A stretch of DNA of 40,101 bases from Deltaproteobacteria bacterium (lineage in GTDB: Bacteria; Desulfobacterota; Desulfobacteria; Desulfobacterales; Desulfobacteraceae): assembly GCA_013151635.1 (NCBI GenBank), contig JAADHV010000120.1, positions 1 through 40,101 of the forward strand. Direction: 5' to 3'. Position 1 is the stretch's first letter. Each line of letters begins with the position of its first letter. A program made the position numbers and the translations under genes. This document shows positions 13,883 through 22,453 of the stretch, one piece after another. The notes beneath the pieces were generated by a model. It did no database searches. It worked only from the letters and a program-made list of their open reading frames with translations, and had not been told where the DNA came from.

Positions 13883-16573
13883 ATGCACAAATTAATACCA
13901 GGGCAGCGGTGGATCAGTGAAGCAGAACCGGAGTTAGGCTTAGGGATTCTGGCAGAATCCGATAATAGAACAATTTGCATACAATTTAGTTCAAGCGACT
14001 GCATGCGGCAATACGCTCTCAAATCAGCTCCGCTTAAGCGCGTTGTATTCAAGGTTGGTGACAAAGTTCAACTGAAGGATAATAAAGAGCTGGAAATTGA
14101 ATCCCTTTTTGAATCAGACGGGCTTATATATTATTCCGGGAAAAATAAAATTGCCTGTGAAAAAGATCTTGGTGAGACCATTGCATTTTCACTGCCCCAT
14201 GACAGGCTTTTTGCCGGGATTACAGAATCAAACAAATTGTTTGATTTACGGTATAATCTTTTAAAATCCAAAGCAGCCTATGATGCATCTCCTGTAAAAG
14301 GGTTCATCGGTGGAAAGGTGGAACTTTTAGCCCACCAGTTTTTCATTGCAGGCAAGGTAACCTCAAGATATATCCCAAGGGTTCTCCTCTCCGATGAAAC
14401 AGGCTTGGGCAAAACCATAGAAGCCTGCCTGATCCTTCACAAACTGCTTATGACCCAAAGGGCCGGACGGATATTGATCATTGTACCAGAATCATTGTCA
14501 AATCAGTGGTTTATCGAATTATACCGCAAATTTAATCTTTCTTTCATGATATTTAACGAAGATTATTGCTCTGGCATCGAACAGGAAAATTCAAGAACAA
14601 ATCCTTTTTTGGAACATCAGCTTTGTATTGTCAGTCTTGATTTCCTCAAAAATGAAAAGAGGCAGACCCAAATTATTCAAGCAGGATGGGACATGATTGT
14701 CATTGACGAGGCCCATCATATTACTGACGATGAAAAGACTTTTTTGCCTGTTAAAACCCTTGCCGCTGAATCGTTCGGATTGATGCTGCTTACTGCAACC
14801 CCTGAACAGATGGGAGTTAAAAATCATTTTCTTCATCTAAAACTCCTTGACCCTGAACGATATTTTGATTTTAACGCCTTTCTTGATGAAACATCCCGAT
14901 ATAAAAAAACCATTAATACGGTTAAAGCGTTGATAAAAAAAAAGAAAAATGCCGATCATATCCTCGATTCCTATGGCCCTGGCCGGGTGATTTTCAGGAA
15001 TAAGAGAAATGTGATCAAAGGCTTTCCTGAAAGGGTGGCACATATGAAATGTTTAGAAGCATCAACGCATCAAATCAAGGCCGCAAACCGGGAATTTTTT
15101 AATAATAAGAAAATAATGGAATACAGATTCACTGATGACCCCAGGATTTTTTATCTTCTCCAGTTGATAAAACAAAAAAAGAAAATCCTTGTAATCTGCA
15201 GTTCAAAAGAAAAGGTGGAAGCTCTTGATAAAGCAATTGCAAACCACATGTCTGTTGATACGGCAAAATTTGATGAAACCATGAACCTTCTGCAACGGGA
15301 CAGGAATGCAGCCTGGTTTTCAAGAAAAGACGGGGCAAAACTTCTTATCTGCTCTGAAATCGGCAGTGAAGGAAGAAACTTCCAGTTCGTGCATCACCTG
15401 TTCTTATTTGACCTGCCCCAAAATCCTGAACTTCTTGAACAGAGGATTGGCCGTGTTGACAGGATCGGCCAGAACAAAGATATCCATGTCCATGTTCCTT
15501 TTATCAAAGGAAGTGCCTATGAAATCCTTGCCAGATGGTACATGGAAGGGTTAAACCTGTTTGAAAAAAACATTAATGGCCTTTATTTTATTTATAATAA
15601 TTTCAGACCGAATCTTCATGATCTTTTTAAGCAGTTAAAAGAAAACAAACCATTTGATCAGACTTTTTTCAAAGATCTAATCTCTACGACAAAAGCCTTT
15701 TGCGCCAAGGTAGATAAAAAACTGGCACAGGAAAAAAACATCCTGCTTGAAATGAACTCATATAAACCTGTGCCTGCAAAAAAAATCATTGATAGTATTG
15801 CAAGAACTGATAAGGATAAAAATCTTGAGAAGCTTTTGACACTGGTTCTGGATCATTATGGCATTGAAACGGATTTTATCGGCAAAACTTTATTTAAGCT
15901 GGTTGCAAACAACATTACAGATGAAAAATTCCCAGCCCTTACAAACCTGTCAAATACAATGACATTTAACAGGGAGGCTGCTGTTTCAAGGGATGATGTC
16001 GATTTTTTCTCCTGGGACCACCCTTTTGTCCGGAAAACCTTTGAATATTTTATCACCAATGGCACGGGTTCATGTGCGACAGCGCTTTTAACCGGGCAGG
16101 AATGCCGGGGAGTTTTGCTTGAAACTGTTTTCATACTGGAATGTGTGGCCCCTGTGCAATTGAACATTGAAAGGTATTTAACGGCTGAGCCCATTCGTAT
16201 TGTCGTGGATCATAATAAAAATGATATCACCTTTAAAAACAAATTTAAGAACTTGTCAAAAAATCTTGTACAGGATCAAACCTCCTGGTTCAATGGTATG
16301 GACCAGGTTAAACAAGAATTGATCCCTTCCATGATCGAAAAAAGCCGGCAAATTGCCGGGAACCATTCAAAGGATATGATAAAAAAGGCAAAATTCAGGA
16401 TTAAAGACATTCTTGGCAAAGAAATAACCCGGCTTGAACAATTAAAAAAAATAAACCCTGGCATCAGGGAAAAAGAAATACAATTTTGCCGGGATCGTAT
16501 GGATTCTCTTTTAGATCACCTTTGTTCAGCACGGCTTAGGATTGATGCATTAAGGCTTATAAGGGTTAAATAG
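13883..16573 (+). CDS. rapA: RapA/HepA-family SNF2 ATPase (RNA polymerase recycling factor-like)
   Basis: The protein has 896 residues, close to E. coli RapA (968). The N-terminus (GQRWISEAEPELGLGIL) matches the RapA start domain. The helicase motifs are motif I DETGLGKT (171-178), motif II DEAHH (275-279), motif III LLTATPEQMG, motif V SEIGSEGRNFQF and motif VI EQRIGRVDRIGQ. RapA binds core RNA polymerase and uses ATP to free stalled enzyme. The C-terminal third is more divergent. No clear ribosome binding site precedes the ATG, so coupling or a weak start is possible. The call is firm for the SNF2/RapA family and less so for identical function. Confidence 0.82.
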   Translation: MHKLIPGQRWISEAEPELGLGILAESDNRTICIQFSSSDCMRQYALKSAPLKRVVFKVGDKVQLKDNKELEIESLFESDGLIYYSGKNKIACEKDLGETIAFSLPHDRLFAGITESNKLFDLRYNLLKSKAAYDASPVKGFIGGKVELLAHQFFIAGKVTSRYIPRVLLSDETGLGKTIEACLILHKLLMTQRAGRILIIVPESLSNQWFIELYRKFNLSFMIFNEDYCSGIEQENSRTNPFLEHQLCIVSLDFLKNEKRQTQIIQAGWDMIVIDEAHHITDDEKTFLPVKTLAAESFGLMLLTATPEQMGVKNHFLHLKLLDPERYFDFNAFLDETSRYKKTINTVKALIKKKKNADHILDSYGPGRVIFRNKRNVIKGFPERVAHMKCLEASTHQIKAANREFFNNKKIMEYRFTDDPRIFYLLQLIKQKKKILVICSSKEKVEALDKAIANHMSVDTAKFDETMNLLQRDRNAAWFSRKDGAKLLICSEIGSEGRNFQFVHHLFLFDLPQNPELLEQRIGRVDRIGQNKDIHVHVPFIKGSAYEILARWYMEGLNLFEKNINGLYFIYNNFRPNLHDLFKQLKENKPFDQTFFKDLISTTKAFCAKVDKKLAQEKNILLEMNSYKPVPAKKIIDSIARTDKDKNLEKLLTLVLDHYGIETDFIGKTLFKLVANNITDEKFPALTNLSNTMTFNREAAVSRDDVDFFSWDHPFVRKTFEYFITNGTGSCATALLTGQECRGVLLETVFILECVAPVQLNIERYLTAEPIRIVVDHNKNDITFKNKFKNLSKNLVQDQTSWFNGMDQVKQELIPSMIEKSRQIAGNHSKDMIKKAKFRIKDILGKEITRLEQLKKINPGIREKEIQFCRDRMDSLLDHLCSARLRIDALRLIRVK

Positions 16574-16602
16574 AAATTTGTATCCCCCGCCTGGGAGGGG
16601 GT

Positions 16603-17451
16603 TCACCCTGCTTTATTTATTGTCCTCAGGATTTCCTGGTAATGGGGCCTGTCCTTGTCTTGGTATATGATCCCGACTCCATGGGGCTCATCTTCTGCAA
16701 TCCGCATGGCAGTCTCCATGTTTTTTCCTTCAACACAAAGTTTTAAACCAGTAACTTTCAGTTTAAGGTTTTTCCAGGTCCTGTTTTCCTTGTCAAAGGT
16801 AACGCATGGGGTCAAAATCTGAACAAAGCTGAAGCCCTGGTGCAAGGTGGCTTTTTTTATGATTTCCTTTAAACCTTCAGGGTCCCCTGCGTATCCCCTT
16901 GCTACGAATGATGCTCCATAGGACAATGCAAGCCGGACAGGGTTCAAAGGCGTATCAGGATTCCCCGCAGGGTGGGAGTTTGTCTTCATCTCATAAGGTG
17001 TTGTTGAAGAAGACTGTCCTTTGGTAAGCCCGTAAATGGAATTATCAAATAATAAAAAAGTTATGTTGATATTTTTCCTTGCCACATGGGGCAGATGACC
17101 GCCGCCTATACCAAGCGCGTCACCATCGCCTGCAACGGCAAACACGGTCAGATCCTCCCTTGCAAGCTTCAGGCCTGATGCAACAGGGATGGAACGGCCG
17201 TGAAGGGTATGGAAGCCATAAGAATTAATAAAAACAGGGGTCCGCCCGGAGCAACCTATACCGCTTACGGTTACAATATCCTCATTCTTAAGATTAAGTT
17301 CCCGGCAGGCCCTGTACAAAGCATCTACAATTCCGAAATATCCGCATCCGGGGCACCAGGTCGGAAGTTCTTTAGACCTGTATTGTAAAAAATCAATATT
17401 CCTGACGGTTTCCAATTTTTCATCCAGATATTCTGAACTGATATTTTCCAT
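16603..17451 (-). CDS. korB: 2-oxoacid:ferredoxin oxidoreductase beta subunit (KorB-type)
   Basis: The protein has 282 residues. It has CPGCGYF (C33, C36) and SGIGCSGR (third cluster Cys), which hold a [4Fe-4S] cluster, and AVAGDGDALGIGGGHL, the thiamine diphosphate/Mg2+ site. With KorA it oxidatively decarboxylates a 2-oxoacid, probably 2-oxoglutarate, to the CoA ester and reduced ferredoxin, or runs in reverse in the reductive TCA direction. The ATG shares its A with the korA stop (TAATG). It is the last gene of a four-gene redox operon converging on the rapA-like gene. Substrate choice cannot be fixed from sequence. Confidence 0.87.
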   Translation of the reverse strand: MENISSEYLDEKLETVRNIDFLQYRSKELPTWCPGCGYFGIVDALYRACRELNLKNEDIVTVSGIGCSGRTPVFINSYGFHTLHGRSIPVASGLKLAREDLTVFAVAGDGDALGIGGGHLPHVARKNINITFLLFDNSIYGLTKGQSSSTTPYEMKTNSHPAGNPDTPLNPVRLALSYGASFVARGYAGDPEGLKEIIKKATLHQGFSFVQILTPCVTFDKENRTWKNLKLKVTGLKLCVEGKNMETAMRIAEDEPHGVGIIYQDKDRPHYQEILRTINKAG

Positions 17452-19211
17452 TACATTTCCCTCATCTTTTGAATAATGTCCTCTGAAGCCATGGGCCGGC
17501 CGGTTATAAAATTGAGTTTTTCAACAGGCCTTTTTAAAATATGACTTGTAAACCCGGCAAACTGTCCTGAAAAATTAAGTTCAGGGATAAGAATTTTTTT
17601 GCATTTGTCTGAAAATTCAATCAGCGCTTTTTGAGGAAAGGGTGATACCATCATAGAACTGAAAGAGGATGCGTTAATCCCCTCCTTCTGGGCGGACATG
17701 ACAGCCTCATGGGCTGCTCCTGCCGATGATCCCCAGGATATGACTCCAATGTCGAATTCATTTTTTCCGGATATTGATATTTCAGGTGCGGGCGCTTCTG
17801 AAAGAACCGCATTAAATTTTTTAAACCTTTTCCTGGTCATTTTCAGGTGGCCTGCCTCACCGTAATCAGGCCTGCCGTACTCATCATGTTCCAGCCCGGT
17901 TGAAAAAAATATGCCGCCTTTTGTACCGGGAACAGCCCTGGGCGAAATACCGTTTTTTGTTATCTTATACCTTTTATAATCTTTAAGCTCATCTTTTCCC
18001 GGTGCAATATTGGCATTAAGATATTCAGGTAACGGTTTTTGGGGGACATCAATATTCTTTATGCTGTTGGACAGGAAAAAATCCATCAGGACAACCACAA
18101 GGGTCTGGTACTTTTCAGCAAGATAAAGGGCAAGAACGACTGCATCATAGCAGGATTTTGTATCTGTCGGCGCAAGTACAATTCTCGGGCAGTCACCCGT
18201 ACCCCCTGATACAGCACTGTTAAAATCGCTCTGCTCTGTTTTGGTTGGTATCCCGGTTGAAGGCCCTCCCCTCTGGGAATTAATTATCACGGCAGGAACT
18301 TCGGCCATGACTGACAGCCCTGTAAACTCTGTCATAAGGGCAAACCCAGGGCCTGATGTGGCTGTCATGGCACGTTTCCCGCCAAACCCCGCACCAACCA
18401 CGGCACCAATTGCTGATATTTCATCTTCTGTCTGCAAGAGTGTTCCCCCATGCTTTGGCAGCTCCCGACTCAATATTTCCATGATTTTTGTAGCAGGTGT
18501 TATGGGATATCCTGCATAAAAACTCAGGTTGGAATCCAAGGCTGCCCGCGCCACAAGCTGGTTGCCGTTTATAATAAGTTTTTCTTTCTGCTCGGGCAGG
18601 TTTACACCTTTAAATGAGTAAGAATCATTCTTTTTAATGTTTTCTTTTGTCCAGCCATACCCTTCTATAAAAGAATTCACATTAGAATCAATTACAATCT
18701 GTTTCTTTTTCCCATACCGTGCTTTTATGGAATCTGTGAATTGATCTTTCTCCATGTGGAAAAGGGCAGCAATGACACCTAAGGCAACCATGTTCATCCC
18801 CCTTGCATTTCCGGCAGCCTTATGGGCCAGCATATTTAAGGGAATCCCATAGGAAACCATGCCTGGTTTTGTCCAGCCCACTGCACTTTCATCTTCTTTA
18901 TGCGGTCTTGCAGGCTGGCTGTCATAGATTAAAACCCCGCTTTCCTTTAAAGAACCAAGCTGGGAAATCGAATGCTTATCATTTAAAGAAATTAAAACAT
19001 CAACAAATTTTCCAGGAGAATAAATAGGGTTTGAACTGATTCTCGTATGTGCCACGCATTTTCCAAACCCCCTGATTTCAGCAGGGTATGAATCAAAAGA
19101 CATGATTTCAAACCCCTGGCCGCTCATGAACCGGCTCAATATTTCTCCTGCTGAAATGGTCCCCTCACCCGCGCTGCCGCAAATCTCAATAACTATATTA
19201 ATATCTTTCAT
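17451..19211 (-). CDS. korA: 2-oxoacid:ferredoxin oxidoreductase alpha subunit with fused gamma domain (KorA-type)
   Basis: The protein has 586 residues. Residues 1 to about 190 form the gamma domain (ICGSAGEGTISAGEILSRF...SYPAEIRGFGKCVAH). From about 210 the alpha domain follows (SFYAGYPITPATKIMEIL, QTEDEISAIGAVVGAGFGG and TATSGPGFALMTE), covering the CoA- and thiamine-binding interface. This gamma-alpha fusion is the common two-subunit KOR layout of anaerobes. AAGGATGATGATTC precedes the ATG. It lies 29 bases after the NirB-like flavoprotein gene and overlaps korB by one base. The enzyme likely exchanges electrons with the upstream flavoproteins via ferredoxin or their own Fe-S domains. Confidence 0.87.
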   Translation of the reverse strand: MKDINIVIEICGSAGEGTISAGEILSRFMSGQGFEIMSFDSYPAEIRGFGKCVAHTRISSNPIYSPGKFVDVLISLNDKHSISQLGSLKESGVLIYDSQPARPHKEDESAVGWTKPGMVSYGIPLNMLAHKAAGNARGMNMVALGVIAALFHMEKDQFTDSIKARYGKKKQIVIDSNVNSFIEGYGWTKENIKKNDSYSFKGVNLPEQKEKLIINGNQLVARAALDSNLSFYAGYPITPATKIMEILSRELPKHGGTLLQTEDEISAIGAVVGAGFGGKRAMTATSGPGFALMTEFTGLSVMAEVPAVIINSQRGGPSTGIPTKTEQSDFNSAVSGGTGDCPRIVLAPTDTKSCYDAVVLALYLAEKYQTLVVVLMDFFLSNSIKNIDVPQKPLPEYLNANIAPGKDELKDYKRYKITKNGISPRAVPGTKGGIFFSTGLEHDEYGRPDYGEAGHLKMTRKRFKKFNAVLSEAPAPEISISGKNEFDIGVISWGSSAGAAHEAVMSAQKEGINASSFSSMMVSPFPQKALIEFSDKCKKILIPELNFSGQFAGFTSHILKRPVEKLNFITGRPMASEDIIQKMREM

Positions 19212-19240
19212 GAATCATCATCCTTGTTTGAGCATTAATC

Positions 19241-20275
19241 TTAAGACTCGTCATCAATATCATCCCACCATGTGGTCTTGATTTTCACACCTTCAAGATC
19301 AAAATATTTTCTGCCGGCGGATTCAATGACTTTATGATCCCCCAAAAGGTTAAGACCTGCCACATTCCCCTGGGCGACAGCATTCGGCCATCCAATGGAT
19401 GCTGTATAGCTTTTGACAGCGGGGTTGTAAATCTGGGCGCATGATCCACAGGCATAAATACTTTTTATATTTGTCCTTAAATACTCATCCACTAAAATGC
19501 CATGATCAATATCAATACCCGATCCTTTTGCAAAGTCAATATTGGGGCTTAACCCGTTAAATGAAAACACCATATTAACTTTTTTTTCGATACCTTTCCG
19601 GGTTTTAACAAGAACTGACCCTTCCTGCTCATCAATGCTTTCAACATTATCTTTTATTATGATGCCCACATCAAATTTTGAAAGGCTTTGAGTTATTTGC
19701 GCCAGCATGTCATCAGATAAATTATAGGGCCAGAAGGCACCGGGATAGATTAGTATGGTCACAGTTTTTCCCATGGCAACCAGCATTTTTAAAAATTTAA
19801 AGGCCACAAGATCACCGCCAAAAATAAAAAAATCATTAGCTTTCCTGATTGCTTCCTTATGTTCCATAACATCTGTGTAAGATGTAATAAATTTTAAACA
19901 GTCTGCGTAACGGGACATTGAAGGCAAAAGTCTTGCCCGGCTCCCGGAAGCAATGATCAGCTTTGTATAATTAATTTTCTCCATATGCTGTAAAAACAGC
20001 ACTTTTGAATCCGGGTCGATTTTCTCAACCTCCTGGCCCAGCCGGATACGGATATTTTGTTCTTTATATGAGCCCCAGGAGCTTACAAAAAGTTTTTCCC
20101 TTCTTATCTCATTGGCAATAAAACCCGTCAATCTTGGTTTATAATAATATGGCACACACTCATCAGAGATAATGGTAATTCTGGCGTCTTTATCCTTTTC
20201 CCGCAGGGTTGCTGCTGCATGGTTTCCCGCAGGCCCGTTCCCGATGACGACATAATGGTCATTGTCAGGCATCAT
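19241..20275 (-). CDS. NAD(P)/FAD-dependent pyridine-nucleotide-disulfide-type oxidoreductase
   Basis: The protein has 344 residues. The N-terminal FAD-binding motif GNGPAGNHAAATLRE and YKPRLTGFIANEI resemble the FAD domain of NirB/rubredoxin reductases. KLIIASGSRARLLP and the late IYACGSCAQIYNP are typical of this fold. The central NAD(P) motif is degenerate (FFIFGGDLVAFKFLKML instead of GxGxxG with a following acidic residue), so its pyridine nucleotide preference is uncertain. It has no Fe-S cysteines. It starts 15 bases after the GltD-like gene and lies directly before korA, implying an electron-transfer partner in the same operon. Confidence 0.75.
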   Translation of the reverse strand: MMPDNDHYVVIGNGPAGNHAAATLREKDKDARITIISDECVPYYYKPRLTGFIANEIRREKLFVSSWGSYKEQNIRIRLGQEVEKIDPDSKVLFLQHMEKINYTKLIIASGSRARLLPSMSRYADCLKFITSYTDVMEHKEAIRKANDFFIFGGDLVAFKFLKMLVAMGKTVTILIYPGAFWPYNLSDDMLAQITQSLSKFDVGIIIKDNVESIDEQEGSVLVKTRKGIEKKVNMVFSFNGLSPNIDFAKGSGIDIDHGILVDEYLRTNIKSIYACGSCAQIYNPAVKSYTASIGWPNAVAQGNVAGLNLLGDHKVIESAGRKYFDLEGVKIKTTWWDDIDDES

Positions 20276-20290
20276 TCCCCCCCCATAAAC

Positions 20291-22072
20291 TTAAGTATCA
20301 ATTTCAATAAGTTCGGTTTTTGTAACACTGATACAATCCATGGGACAGACGGCCAGGCATTGTCCGCAACGGATACAATTTGTATTGTCTATGGCTATGG
20401 AAACAACTTTATTCCAATCTCGTGTTTCTTCGTATCCGCCATAGGTTCCGTCAGGATTGACAAAAACATTTTTAATCATTTTAATACAGTCTTTTGGCGC
20501 AACATCAATGCAGGCCGAGCAATAAATGCATGCAAGCGGGTCAATTTCATATTTCAGATTGCAAAGATAGCATCTCTTAGCTTCCTGGCGTGCCTGGCTG
20601 TCACTGTATCCTGTCTCCACTTCATTGGTTGACAGAAAAAGTCTTTCTTCCATGTCAATGGTATTCATCTCAACCTTAGAGATAAAATCATATGATCTTG
20701 GCCTGTCCGTTGTCACATGATTCTCAAGCCTGACCACTTTCTGCCTTCTTTTTTCGCCAGTCAAATATTCGTCAATATCCCCTGCACACCTCCTGCCACC
20801 TGCAATGGCTGAAATAACATCAGACGACCCTGTGGCAAAATCCCCTGCCACAAAAAGGCCGTCAATCCCTGTCCGGTTCGTCTTTTTATCCAGCCCGGAA
20901 AGCTCTTTTGGCATGATATTGACATCGGAAACCTGGCCCAAAGCTGCAATAACAGAATCAACACGAACAACCAGTTCTGAATTTTCTATGGGAACAGATA
21001 TTCTATAAGGAGGCCTGTCAGTCTTTTCCATACGGGTCCGCAAAAATTCAACAGCAGTGACTTTATTGTTATGTCCTATGATCTTTGAAGGCTGGATAAG
21101 ACTATAGGTCTTAATTCCTTCCAATTGGGCTTCATATTTTTCAGTCTCATCTACCCGCATATATTCAAAAGTTTTACGTATATTGATACTCACATCTTTT
21201 CCCCCGAGCCGGACAGCCGATCTTGCACAGTCAACTGCAGTAAACCCGGCACCGATTACAGCCACCTTTTCACCTGCAAATGGTTTTTTCCCTTCATTAA
21301 CGGCTTTCATGAAATCGAGTCCGTTATGAACGTTTTCAAAATCTTCGCCCGGAATACCAAGTTTTCTCGGGCTGACACACCCGGTTGCCAACGCCACGGC
21401 ATCATAGTCTTCCTGAAGCCTGGAAAGAGAAATATCCGGACCAATAGCCATATTTGTCTTTAATTTAATTCCAAGCCTGAGAATATTTTTAATTTCCAGC
21501 ATGAGCAGGTCCCTTGGAAGCCTGAACTCAGGGATTCCATACATGAGCATACCGCCTGGTTTTTCCATGCTCTCGAAAAGCACGACCTCGTGCCCGAGAA
21601 TGGCAAGATCATGGGCGGCTGCAAGACCGGCAGGGCCCGAACCTACCACGGCGACCTTTTTTCCTGTTGAAGCATAAAGACCTTCAATGATCCTGTGAGA
21701 GGAAGGCTTTAAGTCTGCACAGGACCGCTTTAAATGGCAGATGCCAACGCTCCTGCCATTGTCAGGTTCTCCGTGGCGGCAGGCGGATTCACAAGGTCTT
21801 GAGCAAATTCGTCCCAGGACACCCGGCATGATATTTGCGATCCGGTTTATTTCATATGCCCTGCCATATCTTTTTTCAAAAATCGTCCTGATATATCCCG
21901 GGATATTGGTTTTGGCAGGGCATGCATCCTGGCAGGGGACGCTTTTGGCGACCTGGCCGAAATCCCTGGCATCGGTTGAGTAGACAATCTGCTTTACAGA
22001 CTGGGCAGAATAAATTTTATTTTTATCCTGAAAGAATTTTTCTTCTTTGGAATAGAGATCATTTTTTTTCAA
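20291..22072 (-). CDS. GltD-like NAD(P)H-dependent flavoprotein with C-terminal ferredoxin domain
   Basis: The protein has 593 residues. The N-terminus has the Fe-S helical domain of glutamate synthase small subunits (PCQDACPAKTNIPGYI and ICSRPCESACRHGE). VAVVGSGPAGLAAAHDLAILGH binds FAD and VAVIGAGFTAVDCARSAVRLG binds NAD(P)H. The C-terminal ferredoxin domain has a complete CIRCGQCLAVCPMDC motif and an altered CIYCSACIDVAPKDC in which the usual fourth Cys (before Pro) is Ala. No GltB large subunit is nearby, so it is unlikely to be glutamate synthase. It more likely moves electrons between NAD(P)H and the KOR system. It is the first gene of the operon. Confidence 0.8.
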   Translation of the reverse strand: MKKNDLYSKEEKFFQDKNKIYSAQSVKQIVYSTDARDFGQVAKSVPCQDACPAKTNIPGYIRTIFEKRYGRAYEINRIANIMPGVLGRICSRPCESACRHGEPDNGRSVGICHLKRSCADLKPSSHRIIEGLYASTGKKVAVVGSGPAGLAAAHDLAILGHEVVLFESMEKPGGMLMYGIPEFRLPRDLLMLEIKNILRLGIKLKTNMAIGPDISLSRLQEDYDAVALATGCVSPRKLGIPGEDFENVHNGLDFMKAVNEGKKPFAGEKVAVIGAGFTAVDCARSAVRLGGKDVSINIRKTFEYMRVDETEKYEAQLEGIKTYSLIQPSKIIGHNNKVTAVEFLRTRMEKTDRPPYRISVPIENSELVVRVDSVIAALGQVSDVNIMPKELSGLDKKTNRTGIDGLFVAGDFATGSSDVISAIAGGRRCAGDIDEYLTGEKRRQKVVRLENHVTTDRPRSYDFISKVEMNTIDMEERLFLSTNEVETGYSDSQARQEAKRCYLCNLKYEIDPLACIYCSACIDVAPKDCIKMIKNVFVNPDGTYGGYEETRDWNKVVSIAIDNTNCIRCGQCLAVCPMDCISVTKTELIEIDT

Positions 22073-22453
22073 TGTTTACCCCGCTATTCATAAAGTTAAA
22101 AAAAATGCGACAAAAAAATGATATTTTACCATCAAAGGCAATCGCCTTCAAATTTATATGAAAGTCTTTGCAATCCAAATCAGGACTTTCATGTTTTGTT
22201 GTGGGCAAACTCTGGTGAAATACCAGGTCTGCCCGTGGCAGGGCAGTTAGTTAAAGAGGGAATTAAAGGATAGATTACCTTTTTATCGCGCATCTGTCAA
22301 AACATTAAATCGCCATATCTTTTTTTATACCTTAAATCCTTTAAAAATATGTTCCATCCCTGGTACAAAAAAAGAATTGAATTTAAAAAAAATCTTGCTT
22401 TCGTGTTCACTTTGTACTATCAGAGTCATTTTTTTAAAATATAGGAAATACTC
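22073..22453. other. Gene-free stretch between the GltD-like and YitT-like genes, with nested hairpins
   Basis: I see no credible ORF in these 381 bases, which lie between divergent genes and must hold promoters for both. The part at 22158-22246 contains several inverted repeats, listed separately as a candidate structured RNA. The rest (22260-22440) is AT-rich with no structure I can name. No known riboswitch consensus was recognised. Confidence 0.5.
22158..22246. ncRNA. Candidate structured RNA with two mutually exclusive hairpins
   Basis: ATGAAAGTC (22158-22166) pairs perfectly with GACTTTCAT (22184-22192). Next, GGGCA (22203-22207) pairs with TGCCC (22230-22234), enclosing CTGGT-GAAAT-ACCAG (22212-22226). 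The same TGCCC segment, extended to CTGCCC (22229-22234), can instead pair with GGGCAG (22241-22246) around a six-base loop. Competing helices are a hallmark of attenuators and riboswitches, but no T-run follows and I do not recognise a class. Which strand is transcribed is unknown; plus would lead the YitT-like gene, minus the GltD-like operon. Confidence 0.3.

Noticed and set aside
13883-14064. Minus-strand ORFs within the rapA-like gene and many similar frames in other genes
   Set aside because: They lie opposite well-supported coding sequences with clear motifs and show no motifs or ribosome sites of their own.
16584-16601. CCCCC/GGGGG hairpin between rapA-like and korB as a terminator
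   Set aside because: The stem is only five pairs and no T-run follows on either strand.
22203-22246. c-di-GMP riboswitch or SRP RNA, suggested by GGGCAAAC and TACCAGGTC
   Set aside because: The GACGCAAAGC core of the c-di-GMP class and the GGAAGGAAGCAGC loop of SRP RNA are both absent.
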